Shown here piece after piece: positions 1 through 5,045 of a DNA stretch of 5,262 nt. The number at the start of each line of letters is the position of its first letter. Positions within the stretch are counted from its first letter, which is position 1. The notes under the pieces are model-generated. The model ran no database searches. It saw nothing but the letters and a program-made list of their open reading frames with translations, and was not told where the DNA came from. The stretch covers positions 1 through 5,262 of the forward strand of contig JAHJSF010000064.1 in the NCBI GenBank assembly GCA_018830405.1, written 5' to 3'. Both the position numbers and the translations under genes were made by a program. The stretch comes from Nitrospinota bacterium (GTDB lineage: Bacteria > Nitrospinota > Nitrospinia > UBA9942 > JAHJSF01).

Positions 1-987
1 GGTAATGAGTCTGTCAGACGAATTAAGCCCCTGGCCAAGTCTACCCATGATAGTTCTGTGGTAACAGAGATAGGGATGTTTGGCGGGATGTATGACCTGG
101 TAGAAATATTAAGAAAATATAGGCATCCTGTCCTTGTGCAGAGCATAGATAGTGTGGGGACAAAGCTGATGATAGCCAATATGATGAATACCCACTACTC
201 TATCGGAGTAGATATGGTGGCCCATTCGTGCAACGATATCCTTTGCCAAGGGGCGAGGCCGATCACCTTTCTCGACTATATCGCCGTAGATAAACTTGAC
301 CCTGATCACGTAGAAGAGTTGTTCAAGGGGATGGCTGATGCCTGCCGAGAGACCGGTATGGCCATTATAGGGGGGGAGATTGCCGAGCTTCCCGGAGTAT
401 ATTCTAAAGGGGAGTATGACCTTGTCGGTTCTGTTACCGGCATTGTCGATAGGGATAAGATAATATCAGGCAAGGATATAGTGGCCGGAGATATTGTTGT
501 GGGCCTGGCCTCAAGCGGCCTCCACACCAACGGTTACTCCTTGGCCAGAAAGGTTCTCTTCTCGGGGGCATATGATGCCCATGATAAGGTAGATGGGGTA
601 GGGGTTCTTGGAGAGGTTCTCCTTGAACCGCACCGCAACTATACCAATCTTGTTCATACCCTTATGGAAGCGGTTGACATTAAAGGGATTGCTCATATTA
701 CCGGAGGGGGGCTGATAGAGAATGTCCCCAGGATATTGCCAGAGGGATGTTCCGCCTTGATTGATAAAGGGGCCTGGGAGGTTCCCCCCATATTTAAACT
801 TATAGGGGAGGTTGGTAATGTGCCTAAGGATGATCTGTATCGTACCCTCAATATGGGGATAGGGATGGTGCTGATTGTATCGCCGGAGGATGTTGATAGA
901 CTCCTTAAGGGGATGTCTCCCCTTGATTATTACTATGGTGTTATTGGAGAGATAAGAGACGGTAACAGGGGGGTTGAGTTTAAATAA
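1..987 (+). CDS. purM: Phosphoribosylformylglycinamidine cyclo-ligase (AIR synthase), 5'-truncated by window edge
   Basis: The enzyme closes the imidazole ring in de novo purine synthesis: FGAM plus ATP gives AIR, in the cytoplasm. The frame is open from base 1, and the first residues (GNESVRRIKPL) already align inside the family, so the start lies upstream. I judge about 20 residues to be missing; 328 are visible, against roughly 345 in E. coli PurM. Family motifs in order are IGMFGG (visible residues 23-28), the nucleotide-binding SIDSVGTK (48-55), GVDMVAHSCNDI (69-80), GGEIAELPG (from 124; usual form GGETAEMPG), and the C-terminal-domain HITGGGLIENVPR and LNMGIGM motifs. The protein ends normally after GVIGEI. 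The stop TAA at 985-987 lies 59 bases before lapA in the same direction, with no terminator seen between, so cotranscription is possible. Identification is secure. Confidence 0.97.
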   Translation, partial: GNESVRRIKPLAKSTHDSSVVTEIGMFGGMYDLVEILRKYRHPVLVQSIDSVGTKLMIANMMNTHYSIGVDMVAHSCNDILCQGARPITFLDYIAVDKLDPDHVEELFKGMADACRETGMAIIGGEIAELPGVYSKGEYDLVGSVTGIVDRDKIISGKDIVAGDIVVGLASSGLHTNGYSLARKVLFSGAYDAHDKVDGVGVLGEVLLEPHRNYTNLVHTLMEAVDIKGIAHITGGGLIENVPRILPEGCSALIDKGAWEVPPIFKLIGEVGNVPKDDLYRTLNMGIGMVLIVSPEDVDRLLKGMSPLDYYYGVIGEIRDGNRGVEFK

Positions 988-1046
988 TTACTATTATGGC
1001 TCTCTTCACTTTGCCCAAACCGCAACAAATTTCTTAGGAGTTTTGA

Positions 1047-1373
1047 ATGTATATTCTTCATACCATATTAGGGATAATATTTTTGATATTCTTCGTTTCC
1101 TTCTCATACATGAACTCGAAACCTGTTAATCTTGTCTACTATAAATGGCATCTCGACAATATTCCCCTCTACTTTGTGGTTATTGCCTCTTTTATGGGGG
1201 GGGTGCTTATAACCTGGCTCAATGAAATATTTGAACGCCTTAGACTCCATATGATTATCTGGAAGCAGAAGAGGAAGATAAAAGAGTATGAGAAAAGGCT
1301 CGATGAGCCTGATAATCAGGCGGGGAAGTCAGACGATGGGGAGGATGAGGTTGATGCCTTACCCCCGGAATAG
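1047..1373 (+). CDS. lapA: LapA-type inner-membrane protein (DUF1049 family)
   Basis: This 108-residue protein has the LapA layout. A first membrane segment covers residues 3-20 (rich in I, L, F), followed by the family-typical polar turn MNSKPVNLVYY (22-32). A second membrane segment covers about 40-58 and contains GG. A charged, probably helical region then rich in K, R and E covers 59-87, and the tail is acidic. In E. coli, LapA works with LapB and FtsH in controlling LpxC turnover and so lipopolysaccharide supply. That role is family knowledge; no lapB is seen here, so the exact partner is unknown. The ATG at 1047 follows AGGAG at 1036-1040, a good spacing. It lies downstream of purM and faces the YkgJ-family gene, whose stop is 4 bases from its own. 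Confidence 0.85.
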   Translation: MYILHTILGIIFLIFFVSFSYMNSKPVNLVYYKWHLDNIPLYFVVIASFMGGVLITWLNEIFERLRLHMIIWKQKRKIKEYEKRLDEPDNQAGKSDDGEDEVDALPPE

Positions 1374-1377
1374 GAGG

Positions 1378-1761
1378 TTATTTCCCCTTTTTTTTCTTGC
1401 CGGAACCACCGCCATTGTCAGAGTCGAGATATTCCATAAGCTCCTCTTCGTTCTTTAGGTGTATATCAAAGAAATCCCCCCAATGTTCACACGATGAGCT
1501 GCTGAACTGTCTGCATATTAGGGGGCGGTTTTCATAATCTTTACACAGGTAATCCTTGCCGAGATTGTCACACTTCTCATTCACCAGTATGTACCATCTG
1601 TTGCTTTTTACGTATATCTCTATGTTTTTATGAAGGATATAAAAACGGAGTTCTTCAATCTCCTTCTTGGTTTGCGGCTTGTGTGTTGGTATAGATATTC
1701 CCGTGCAGCAGAGCCCCTGACACTTTTTTAAACATAACTCTATCTCTTTGTTATTAGCCAT
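1378..1761 (-). CDS. YkgJ-family cysteine-cluster protein
   Basis: With the ATG at 1761 the protein has 127 residues. Eight cysteines lie in the YkgJ/UPF0153-like pattern: C10, C14, C18-C19 near the N-terminus, then C64, C73, C83 and C91, including the hallmark YENRPLICRQF. The family is thought to bind a metal or an Fe-S cluster; its biochemical role is unsettled, and nothing here narrows it. The frame also opens further upstream at a TTG (1797), which would add 12 residues. I prefer the ATG because the extra residues have no family resemblance and the TTG coincides with a likely -35 box. Neither start has a Shine-Dalgarno sequence. The C-terminus is low-complexity (GGGSGKKKKGK), encoded across a run of eight A. 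It is convergent with lapA and divergent from rpsU. Confidence 0.8.
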   Translation of the reverse strand: MANNKEIELCLKKCQGLCCTGISIPTHKPQTKKEIEELRFYILHKNIEIYVKSNRWYILVNEKCDNLGKDYLCKDYENRPLICRQFSSSSCEHWGDFFDIHLKNEEELMEYLDSDNGGGSGKKKKGK

Positions 1762-1769
1762 GGGTAGCG

Positions 1770-1797
1770 ATAATATCAGAGTTAATCTTTTAATCAA
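1770..1797 (-). promoter_or_regulatory. Candidate sigma70 promoter for the YkgJ-family gene, possibly giving a leaderless transcript
   Basis: On the minus strand TTGATT (1797-1792) and TATTAT (1775-1770) are separated by 16 bases. A start point about 7 bases downstream of the -10 falls at 1763, only two bases before the ATG at 1761. That would explain the absence of any Shine-Dalgarno sequence. It is a pattern match by eye in an AT-rich region, so confidence is limited. Confidence 0.4.
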
Positions 1798-1835
1798 AAT
1801 ATTAGAGGTGATTTTGCCCTTTGTGGGTAAACCAT

Positions 1836-1864
1836 TTGATTTTTATAAAATAATGTAATAGAAT
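1836..1864 (+). promoter_or_regulatory. Candidate sigma70 promoter for rpsU
   Basis: TTGATT (1836-1841) and TAGAAT (1859-1864) are spaced by 17 bases, upstream of rpsU on the same strand. The predicted start near 1871 leaves an untranslated leader of about 85 bases. A short inverted repeat (GTTTC 1873-1877, GAAAC 1883-1887) sits at the beginning of that leader. The region is AT-rich, so a chance match is possible. Confidence 0.45.
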
Positions 1865-1917
1865 CCAAAGACGTTTCGTTAAGAAACTATTAATAACCAT
1901 TTAGACATACGAGTTTT

Positions 1918-1958
1918 GGAAGGAGGTGAATCTGCTTAGTATAAGCAGTTGATTAATG
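1918..1958 (+). promoter_or_regulatory. rpsU translation start: distant strong SD with hairpin before the ATG
   Basis: A long Shine-Dalgarno sequence, GGAAGGAGGTGA (1918-1929), lies 29 bases before the ATG at 1956, counted from the end of AGGAGG; that is too far for normal use. Between them is a perfect 7-base-pair hairpin: CTGCTTA (1932-1938), loop GTA, TAAGCAG (1942-1948). Removing its 17 bases leaves about 12, close to a working spacing. An in-frame TGA at 1950-1952 rules out any start further upstream, so the ATG at 1956 is the only reasonable start. The hairpin may bring the SD near the start codon or act as a regulatory switch; either is inference. Confidence 0.65.
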
Positions 1959-2150
1959 CCAACCACGGTAAAAGTAATTAACAATGAAGTCGAACACGCC
2001 TTGAGGGCGCTGAAGAGGCAACTCCTTAAGGAGGGTATTTTTAAGGAGATAAGAAGAAGGGCTTCATATGAAAAGCCGTCTGAAAGAAAAAAGAGAAAAT
2101 TTTCTGAGGCGGTAAAGAGACAGAGGAAAACTCAGGGTAAAATTCTTTAG
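1956..2150 (+). CDS. rpsU: 30S ribosomal protein bS21
   Basis: The 64-residue, very basic protein matches bS21: MPTTVKVINNE at the start, then a central helix with ALRALKRQLLKEGIF, the conserved RRRASYEKPSERKKRK block (residues 33-48), and a basic C-terminus. bS21 sits on the platform of the small ribosomal subunit near the 3' end of 16S rRNA and helps natural mRNA initiation. The gene stands alone here, without the dnaG-rpoD neighbours seen in enterobacteria. It has its own candidate promoter upstream and a strong terminator 15 bases after the stop, so it is probably monocistronic. The start is set by family length and by an upstream in-frame TGA. Its unusual leader is described in a separate entry. 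Confidence 0.95.
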   Translation: MPTTVKVINNEVEHALRALKRQLLKEGIFKEIRRRASYEKPSERKKRKFSEAVKRQRKTQGKIL

Positions 2151-2165
2151 CATGCGGTTTCCAGA

Positions 2166-2203
2166 GGGGAAGATGGTTAATCAAGGCCATCTTCCCCTTT
2201 TTT
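2166..2203 (+). terminator. Rho-independent terminator of rpsU
   Basis: A perfect 11-base-pair stem, GGGGAAGATGG (2166-2176) with CCATCTTCCCC (2187-2197), has a 10-base loop and is followed directly by six T (2198-2203). It begins 15 bases after the rpsU stop. On the minus strand the stem is not followed by a T run, so it acts in the plus direction only. Confidence 0.92.
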
Positions 2204-2209
2204 GTTAAA

Positions 2210-2380
2210 TTAGGGCTTGCAAAGAGATAAGGTTTACAGAATTGACGCAGTTATTTTGTTATTTTTCAAGGCGCGAATTGCAGCTAATAGCTTGCGCCTA
2301 TATATAAGCAAAATTCGCAACGAAGAAAAATGGAAAAAGAACAAGTCGAAATGTATAGGTTATTTCTTTGCAAGCCCTTA
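2210..2380. repeat. Foldback (MITE-like) non-coding element with 21-base terminal inverted repeats
   Basis: The ends, 2210-2230 and 2360-2380, are inverted repeats matching at 19 of 21 positions (core GGGCTTGCAAAGA). The similarity continues inward, weaker and with small gaps, over both arms of about 80 bases: for example GCGAATT (2273-2279) faces AATTCGC (2312-2318), and the A+T-rich stretches near 2251-2266 and 2320-2337 face each other. The centre lies near 2295, where AGGCGC (2269-2274) and GCGCCT (2294-2299) offer an alternative pairing. Direct TTA triplets flank the GGGC...GCCC core (2210-2212 and 2378-2380), a possible short target duplication. No ORF lies inside. This structure fits a non-autonomous transposable element; a long-hairpin RNA is the alternative. 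It accounts for almost all of the space between the rpsU terminator and the next gene. Confidence 0.6.
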
Positions 2381-3649
2381 GTTTTCAATGGCTTCATTTA
2401 GAAGCTCAACGGTGTGGTAGACCTTTATCCGGCTCCCCTCTCTCCTAAGCATATCCTCCAACTGCATCTTGCAAGATGGGCAACTTGTAGCTACAATCTC
2501 CGCACCGGTTTTTAATATGGCCTCCACCTTGGTTTTTCCTATTTTTTTGGAGAGGTCATAATGTTTTAGGCTGAAGAGCCCGCTTCCTCCACAACAGCTG
2601 TCGGCGTCTTCCATTTCTACATATTCTATCCAATTAATACCTTTTAATATTTCCCTCGGTTCTTCAAGTATCTGAAGACCTCGCCTCAGGTGGCAGGGGT
2701 CGTGATAGGTTACTTTAATCCTTGTCCTATCTGATACCTTTTGGGTTAGCCCCCTCTCATTTATCTGTTCAACGATAAACCTGTTTATGTCTATAATCTT
2801 CTCCCCCATCATCTTGGCCCCAAATTGTGTCCCGTTGCTTATTTCGGGATATATCTTTTTCAGCATATGACCGCAGGTGGCGCATGAGGTTACTATCTCA
2901 TCCAGCCCATCTTTACCAAATATTGCTATATTCTTCTCGGCCAGCTTCCTTGTCCCTTCTATGTCACCAAGGTGGTATGATGGCGCCCCGCAACAGGTCT
3001 GTTCGGGGGGAATCACTATCTCGACCCCCATCTTTTTGAGTAGGGATATTAAGGCCTCTCCTTCAGATTGGAATATAAGGTTTGTGGTACATCCGACAAA
3101 ATAACCAACCCTTTTGATTGGTTTATCGGGTGATATGGTTTTTGGATATTGTGATAAAAATTCTTTCTTCATAGATAAAGGGAAGAGTCTCTTACCTTTA
3201 TTATCCGCATAGGGGAGGAGTTTGCCCAGAAATCCGCTGTTGGGGATTAGGTTATAGACCCTTGCCAGATAGGAGGAAATCTTGGCCAGATATGATATTC
3301 GCCCCATCCTTTTTAATATAAAGGTTGTCCCCCGGTTGATTCCTTTGTGAACCCCTCTTGTATCCGCTATCTCCTCTCTGGCGGCCATTATGATATCGGC
3401 CGGATTAACTTCGTTAGGGCATGTTTCATTACAGGCCAGGCACGATAGACAGGCGGAGAGTTTTTTTTCGACCCTTCTGTTCAGCTTTATCCGTCCCTTT
3501 AATATCGCAGAGATTATGGCAACTCTTCCCCTAGGACCTATAGACTCATCGGTTGTGTGGACCAAGGTTGGGCAGGTTGCATTGCACTTGCCGCACTTTA
3601 TACACGCGGCTATCTCTTCCCTATATTTTTCTAATTTATTTTGAGACAT
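2378..3649 (-). CDS. (Fe-S)-binding protein with two 4Fe-4S and two CCG domains (GlcF/HdrD-like)
   Basis: This 423-residue cytoplasmic or membrane-associated electron-transfer protein starts with two 4Fe-4S motifs of CxxCxxCxxxCP form (C16, C19, C22, C26 and C67, C70, C73, C77). Two cysteine-rich CCG domains follow: C187, C219-C220-G and C256/C259, then C319, C352-C353-G-G and C390/C393. The layout and length match GlcF, the iron-sulfur subunit of glycolate oxidase, and the related HdrD and LldE-type proteins. These pass electrons between a flavoprotein dehydrogenase, or a heterodisulfide, and a carrier. No GlcD-like FAD subunit is adjacent, so the substrate cannot be named. The ATG at 3649 has a purine-rich but weak SD (AGAGGG further out). 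The gene diverges from the LsrF-like gene. Its TAA stop lies at the outer end of the foldback element. Confidence 0.88.
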   Translation of the reverse strand: MSQNKLEKYREEIAACIKCGKCNATCPTLVHTTDESIGPRGRVAIISAILKGRIKLNRRVEKKLSACLSCLACNETCPNEVNPADIIMAAREEIADTRGVHKGINRGTTFILKRMGRISYLAKISSYLARVYNLIPNSGFLGKLLPYADNKGKRLFPLSMKKEFLSQYPKTISPDKPIKRVGYFVGCTTNLIFQSEGEALISLLKKMGVEIVIPPEQTCCGAPSYHLGDIEGTRKLAEKNIAIFGKDGLDEIVTSCATCGHMLKKIYPEISNGTQFGAKMMGEKIIDINRFIVEQINERGLTQKVSDRTRIKVTYHDPCHLRRGLQILEEPREILKGINWIEYVEMEDADSCCGGSGLFSLKHYDLSKKIGKTKVEAILKTGAEIVATSCPSCKMQLEDMLRREGSRIKVYHTVELLNEAIEN

Positions 3650-3668
3650 CTGCTCTTCTACCCTCTAA

Positions 3669-3710
3669 CTATCATATTTTTGTATGGTTTGCTCGTATCT
3701 ATCATATTTT
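3669..3710. repeat. 12-base direct repeat in the divergent intergenic region
   Basis: CTATCATATTTT occurs at 3669-3680 and again at 3699-3710, exactly 30 bases apart, about three helical turns. The shorter core ATCATAT recurs a third time at 3747-3753, touching the -10 box of the forward promoter. Placement between two divergent genes and helical phasing suggest sites for a regulator. The A+T-rich composition makes chance possible. Confidence 0.4.
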
Positions 3711-3727
3711 GCAGGCGGGATATTTTT

Positions 3728-3756
3728 TTGGCATATTTACCCCTATATCATATAAT
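3728..3756 (+). promoter_or_regulatory. Near-consensus sigma70 promoter for the LsrF-like gene
   Basis: TTGGCA (3728-3733) and a perfect TATAAT (3751-3756) are separated by 17 bases, the optimal spacing. Transcription would start near 3763, leaving a leader of about 49 bases before the ATG at 3812. A strong SD (GGGAGGA, 3798-3804) follows. It is the best promoter match in the window. Confidence 0.65.
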
Positions 3757-3811
3757 AACCAAGCGTATAGTAACTAACCATTAATTTCAAAGATACTGGG
3801 AGGATTGCCTG

Positions 3812-4597
3812 ATGGATTGGGGTATGGAGAATAGATTGTTATCGCTTTTTAAAGAAGATGGACGCTGTTTTTTTATGCCGATTGATCATGGTTACTTTCT
3901 CGGACCTACAAGGTGCCTCGAACGTCCCGCCGAAACAATCAAGCCCCTCATGCCGTATGCCGATGCCCTATTTGTTACCAGGGGGGTCTTAAGGGCAGCC
4001 ATAGAGCCTTCATTTAATAAACCTATAATCCTTCGAATATCAGGCGGAACAAGCGTTGTCGGGGATAACTTGGCCAATGAGATTATTACCACTACTATAG
4101 AAGAGGCCATAAGGCTTAATGCGGCCGCCGTTGGGGTATCGGTTTTTGTGGGAAGCGAGTATGAAAAAGAGACCTTGAGAAACCTTACTCAGACTGTTAA
4201 CGAGTGTGAGAGGTATGGTATCCCCGTTATGGCCGTAACAGCGGTAGGTAAAGAATTGGCCAAGAGGGACAGCCGATATTTGTCCCTAGCCTGTAGAATA
4301 GCGGCGGAGTTGGGGGCCAAGGTTGTTAAGACATACTGGTGTGATGAGGGCTTTGACAAGGTTGTAGCCGGTTGTCCTGTCCCCGTTGTTATGGCCGGAG
4401 GGCCTAAGTGTGAGACGGAGAGAGAGGTCTTTGAATTCGTCTATGATGGACTTCAGAAGGGTTCAGTTGGCCTTAACCTGGGGAGGAATGTCTGGCAGCA
4501 CCCTCGTCCGGTAGCTATAATGAAGGCCCTGCATGCCGTTGTCCATGGTGGGGCAGCCCCGGCCAAAGCGGAAGAGATTTTTAATAGCGAAAAATAG
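3812..4597 (+). CDS. lsrF: LsrF-family class I aldolase/thiolase
   Basis: The 261-residue TIM-barrel protein closely resembles E. coli LsrF, which cleaves phosphorylated autoinducer-2 breakdown product (3-hydroxy-5-phosphonooxypentane-2,4-dione) by transfer to CoA. Shared blocks are DWGM (2-5), DHGYFLGPT (25-33), TRGVLR (56-61), GSEYE (114-118), MAVTAVGK (140-147) and GCPVPVVMAGGPK (187-199). K173 in VVKTYW is the likely Schiff-base lysine, and the phosphate-binding GRN near the end is present. It lacks the first 30 or so residues of E. coli LsrF. The start is firm: good SD, and an in-frame TAA at 3782 with no other start between. No lsr transport or kinase genes are near, so a related role in this DeoC/FbaB-like superfamily is possible, such as aminodideoxyheptulosonate synthase or fructose-bisphosphate aldolase. 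The symbol marks family membership only. An attC-like site starts directly after the stop. Confidence 0.8.
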   Translation: MDWGMENRLLSLFKEDGRCFFMPIDHGYFLGPTRCLERPAETIKPLMPYADALFVTRGVLRAAIEPSFNKPIILRISGGTSVVGDNLANEIITTTIEEAIRLNAAAVGVSVFVGSEYEKETLRNLTQTVNECERYGIPVMAVTAVGKELAKRDSRYLSLACRIAAELGAKVVKTYWCDEGFDKVVAGCPVPVVMAGGPKCETEREVFEFVYDGLQKGSVGLNLGRNVWQHPRPVAIMKALHAVVHGGAAPAKAEEIFNSEK

Positions 4598-4685
4598 TTC
4601 TAACAAATCACTCAAGCCGACCGAGAGTAGCTTTTGTTTGAAATTCAATGCCCTGTGGCTCGGCGGCTTAACTGACGCATCAGAT
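4598..4685 (+). other. attC-like integron recombination site (R' box degenerate)
   Basis: The site has the complete attC order. R'' is TTCTAAC (4598-4604; consensus RYYYAAC, first base off), then a 9-base spacer, then L'' AAGCCG-A-CCGAG (4614-4625). A 33-base variable terminal loop follows (4626-4658), then L' CTCGGCGGCTT (4659-4669), a second 9-base spacer, and R' ATCAGAT (4679-4685). L'' and L' pair over 11 base pairs with a single extrahelical A at 4620, the hallmark position. From memory, the aadA1 attC of class 1 integrons shares CTAACAA, TCAAGCCGAC, CGGCTTAACT and, in place of GCATCAGATG here, GCGTTAGATG. Spacer lengths agree. The GTT of R', needed for integrase cleavage, reads ATC, so the site may be inactive. 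No T run follows the stem, so it is not a normal terminator. Orientation fits an attC lying 3' of the gene before it. Confidence 0.7.
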
Positions 4686-4697
4686 GGAAAGTAGAAT
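4668..4697 (+). promoter_or_regulatory. Weak candidate promoter for the genes after the attC-like site
   Basis: TTAACT (4668-4673) and TAGAAT (4692-4697) are 18 bases apart; a TACAAT at 4697-4702 is an alternative -10. The -35 overlaps the right arm of the attC-like site. It would transcribe the 32-codon ORF and hicBA. The -35 match is only four of six, so this is tentative. Confidence 0.25.
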
Positions 4698-4718
4698 ACA
4701 ATAAAAAGGAGATTGTAC

Positions 4719-4817
4719 ATGGCAGGTGTAAGTAGTCCTATGATTATTGCTGGATTGTTAGAGGAGATATGGACCGACCCCTCAATTTACTCTGTGTGCT
4801 CATTTGTGTTACCATAA
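4719..4817 (+). CDS. Small ORF, 32 codons, unknown
   Basis: ATG at 4719 follows AAGGAGA (4706-4712) at an ideal distance; the frame runs 32 codons to TAA at 4815-4817. The start reads MAGVSSPMIIAGLLEEIW, then the sequence becomes unremarkable (ends FVLP). I do not recognise it. The good ribosome binding site and the position about 35 bases after the attC-like R' box fit a cassette gene start. The short length fits either a genuine small protein or the head of a longer gene cut by later events. In the next frame an open stretch continues to overlap the hicB start, which could mean an old frameshift, but I see no motif in it. Confidence 0.35.
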   Translation: MAGVSSPMIIAGLLEEIWTDPSIYSVCSFVLP

Positions 4818-4847
4818 TTTTAAAGAAACCACTGGGGAGATAATAAG

Positions 4848-5045
4848 ATGAAAACAAAATTAAAAATGATTTATTGGAAAGCTGAGAAGTTCTGGGTAGG
4901 CAAACTCATTGAACACCCTGAAATAATGACACAGGGGGAAACATCAGAAGAACTTGAGGAAAATATGAAAGATGCATATATGCTTATGACGATGGAGGAC
5001 GTTCCAGAAAAACATAAAGTTAAAGAGCTTACCCTTGCGGTATGA
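4848..5045 (+). CDS. hicB: HicB-family antitoxin, short form
   Basis: The 65-residue protein carries the HicB partial RNase-H-like fold signature: a beta strand with MIYWKAEKFWVGKLIEHP (7-24), then the conserved turn TQGETSEE (28-35), and the helix LEENMKDAYMLMT. Antitoxins of this family bind and block HicA. The usual C-terminal ribbon-helix-helix or HTH DNA-binding domain is absent; the protein ends soon after the core. Autoregulation by the classical route is therefore not evident. SD GGGGA (4834-4838) precedes the ATG with 9 bases between. The TGA stop overlaps the hicA ATG, so the two are translationally coupled. The antitoxin gene comes first, the reverse of the E. coli hicAB order. The gene is visibly A-rich compared with the aldolase gene upstream. 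Confidence 0.82.
   Translation: MKTKLKMIYWKAEKFWVGKLIEHPEIMTQGETSEELEENMKDAYMLMTMEDVPEKHKVKELTLAV

Noticed and set aside
109-696. Minus-strand open frames across purM (109-309, 306-530, 511-696)
   Set aside because: They lie wholly inside the well-supported purM gene, carry no recognisable motifs, and are shadows of its codon pattern.
1366-1395. Weak hairpin plus eight T after lapA, a possible terminator
   Set aside because: The stem is only about six pairs with a bulge (GGAATA with TATTTCC), and the T run is explained as the Lys-codon run of the convergent YkgJ-family gene. It may still help termination, but I cannot support it as a terminator.
1873-1887. GTTTC-N5-GAAAC inverted repeat in the rpsU leader as an operator or riboswitch
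   Set aside because: Five base pairs is short, the surroundings are AT-rich, and I see no match to a known leader motif. It is noted only in the rpsU promoter entry.
2827-3777. Plus-strand open frames opposite the Fe-S protein gene and running into its upstream gap
   Set aside because: They are antisense to a gene with all its family motifs and show no domain or SD. The one reaching 3777 crosses the divergent promoter region.
4614-4669. Stem-loop after lsrF read as an intrinsic terminator
   Set aside because: The sequence after the stem (AACTGACGC) has no T run, the loop is 33 bases, and the bulged A with the boxes outside fits attC better.
3892-4720. Minus-strand open frames opposite the LsrF-like gene and the attC-like site
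   Set aside because: No motif is recognisable and the plus-strand gene is secure. The second (4463-4720) runs across the attC-like structure and is probably chance.
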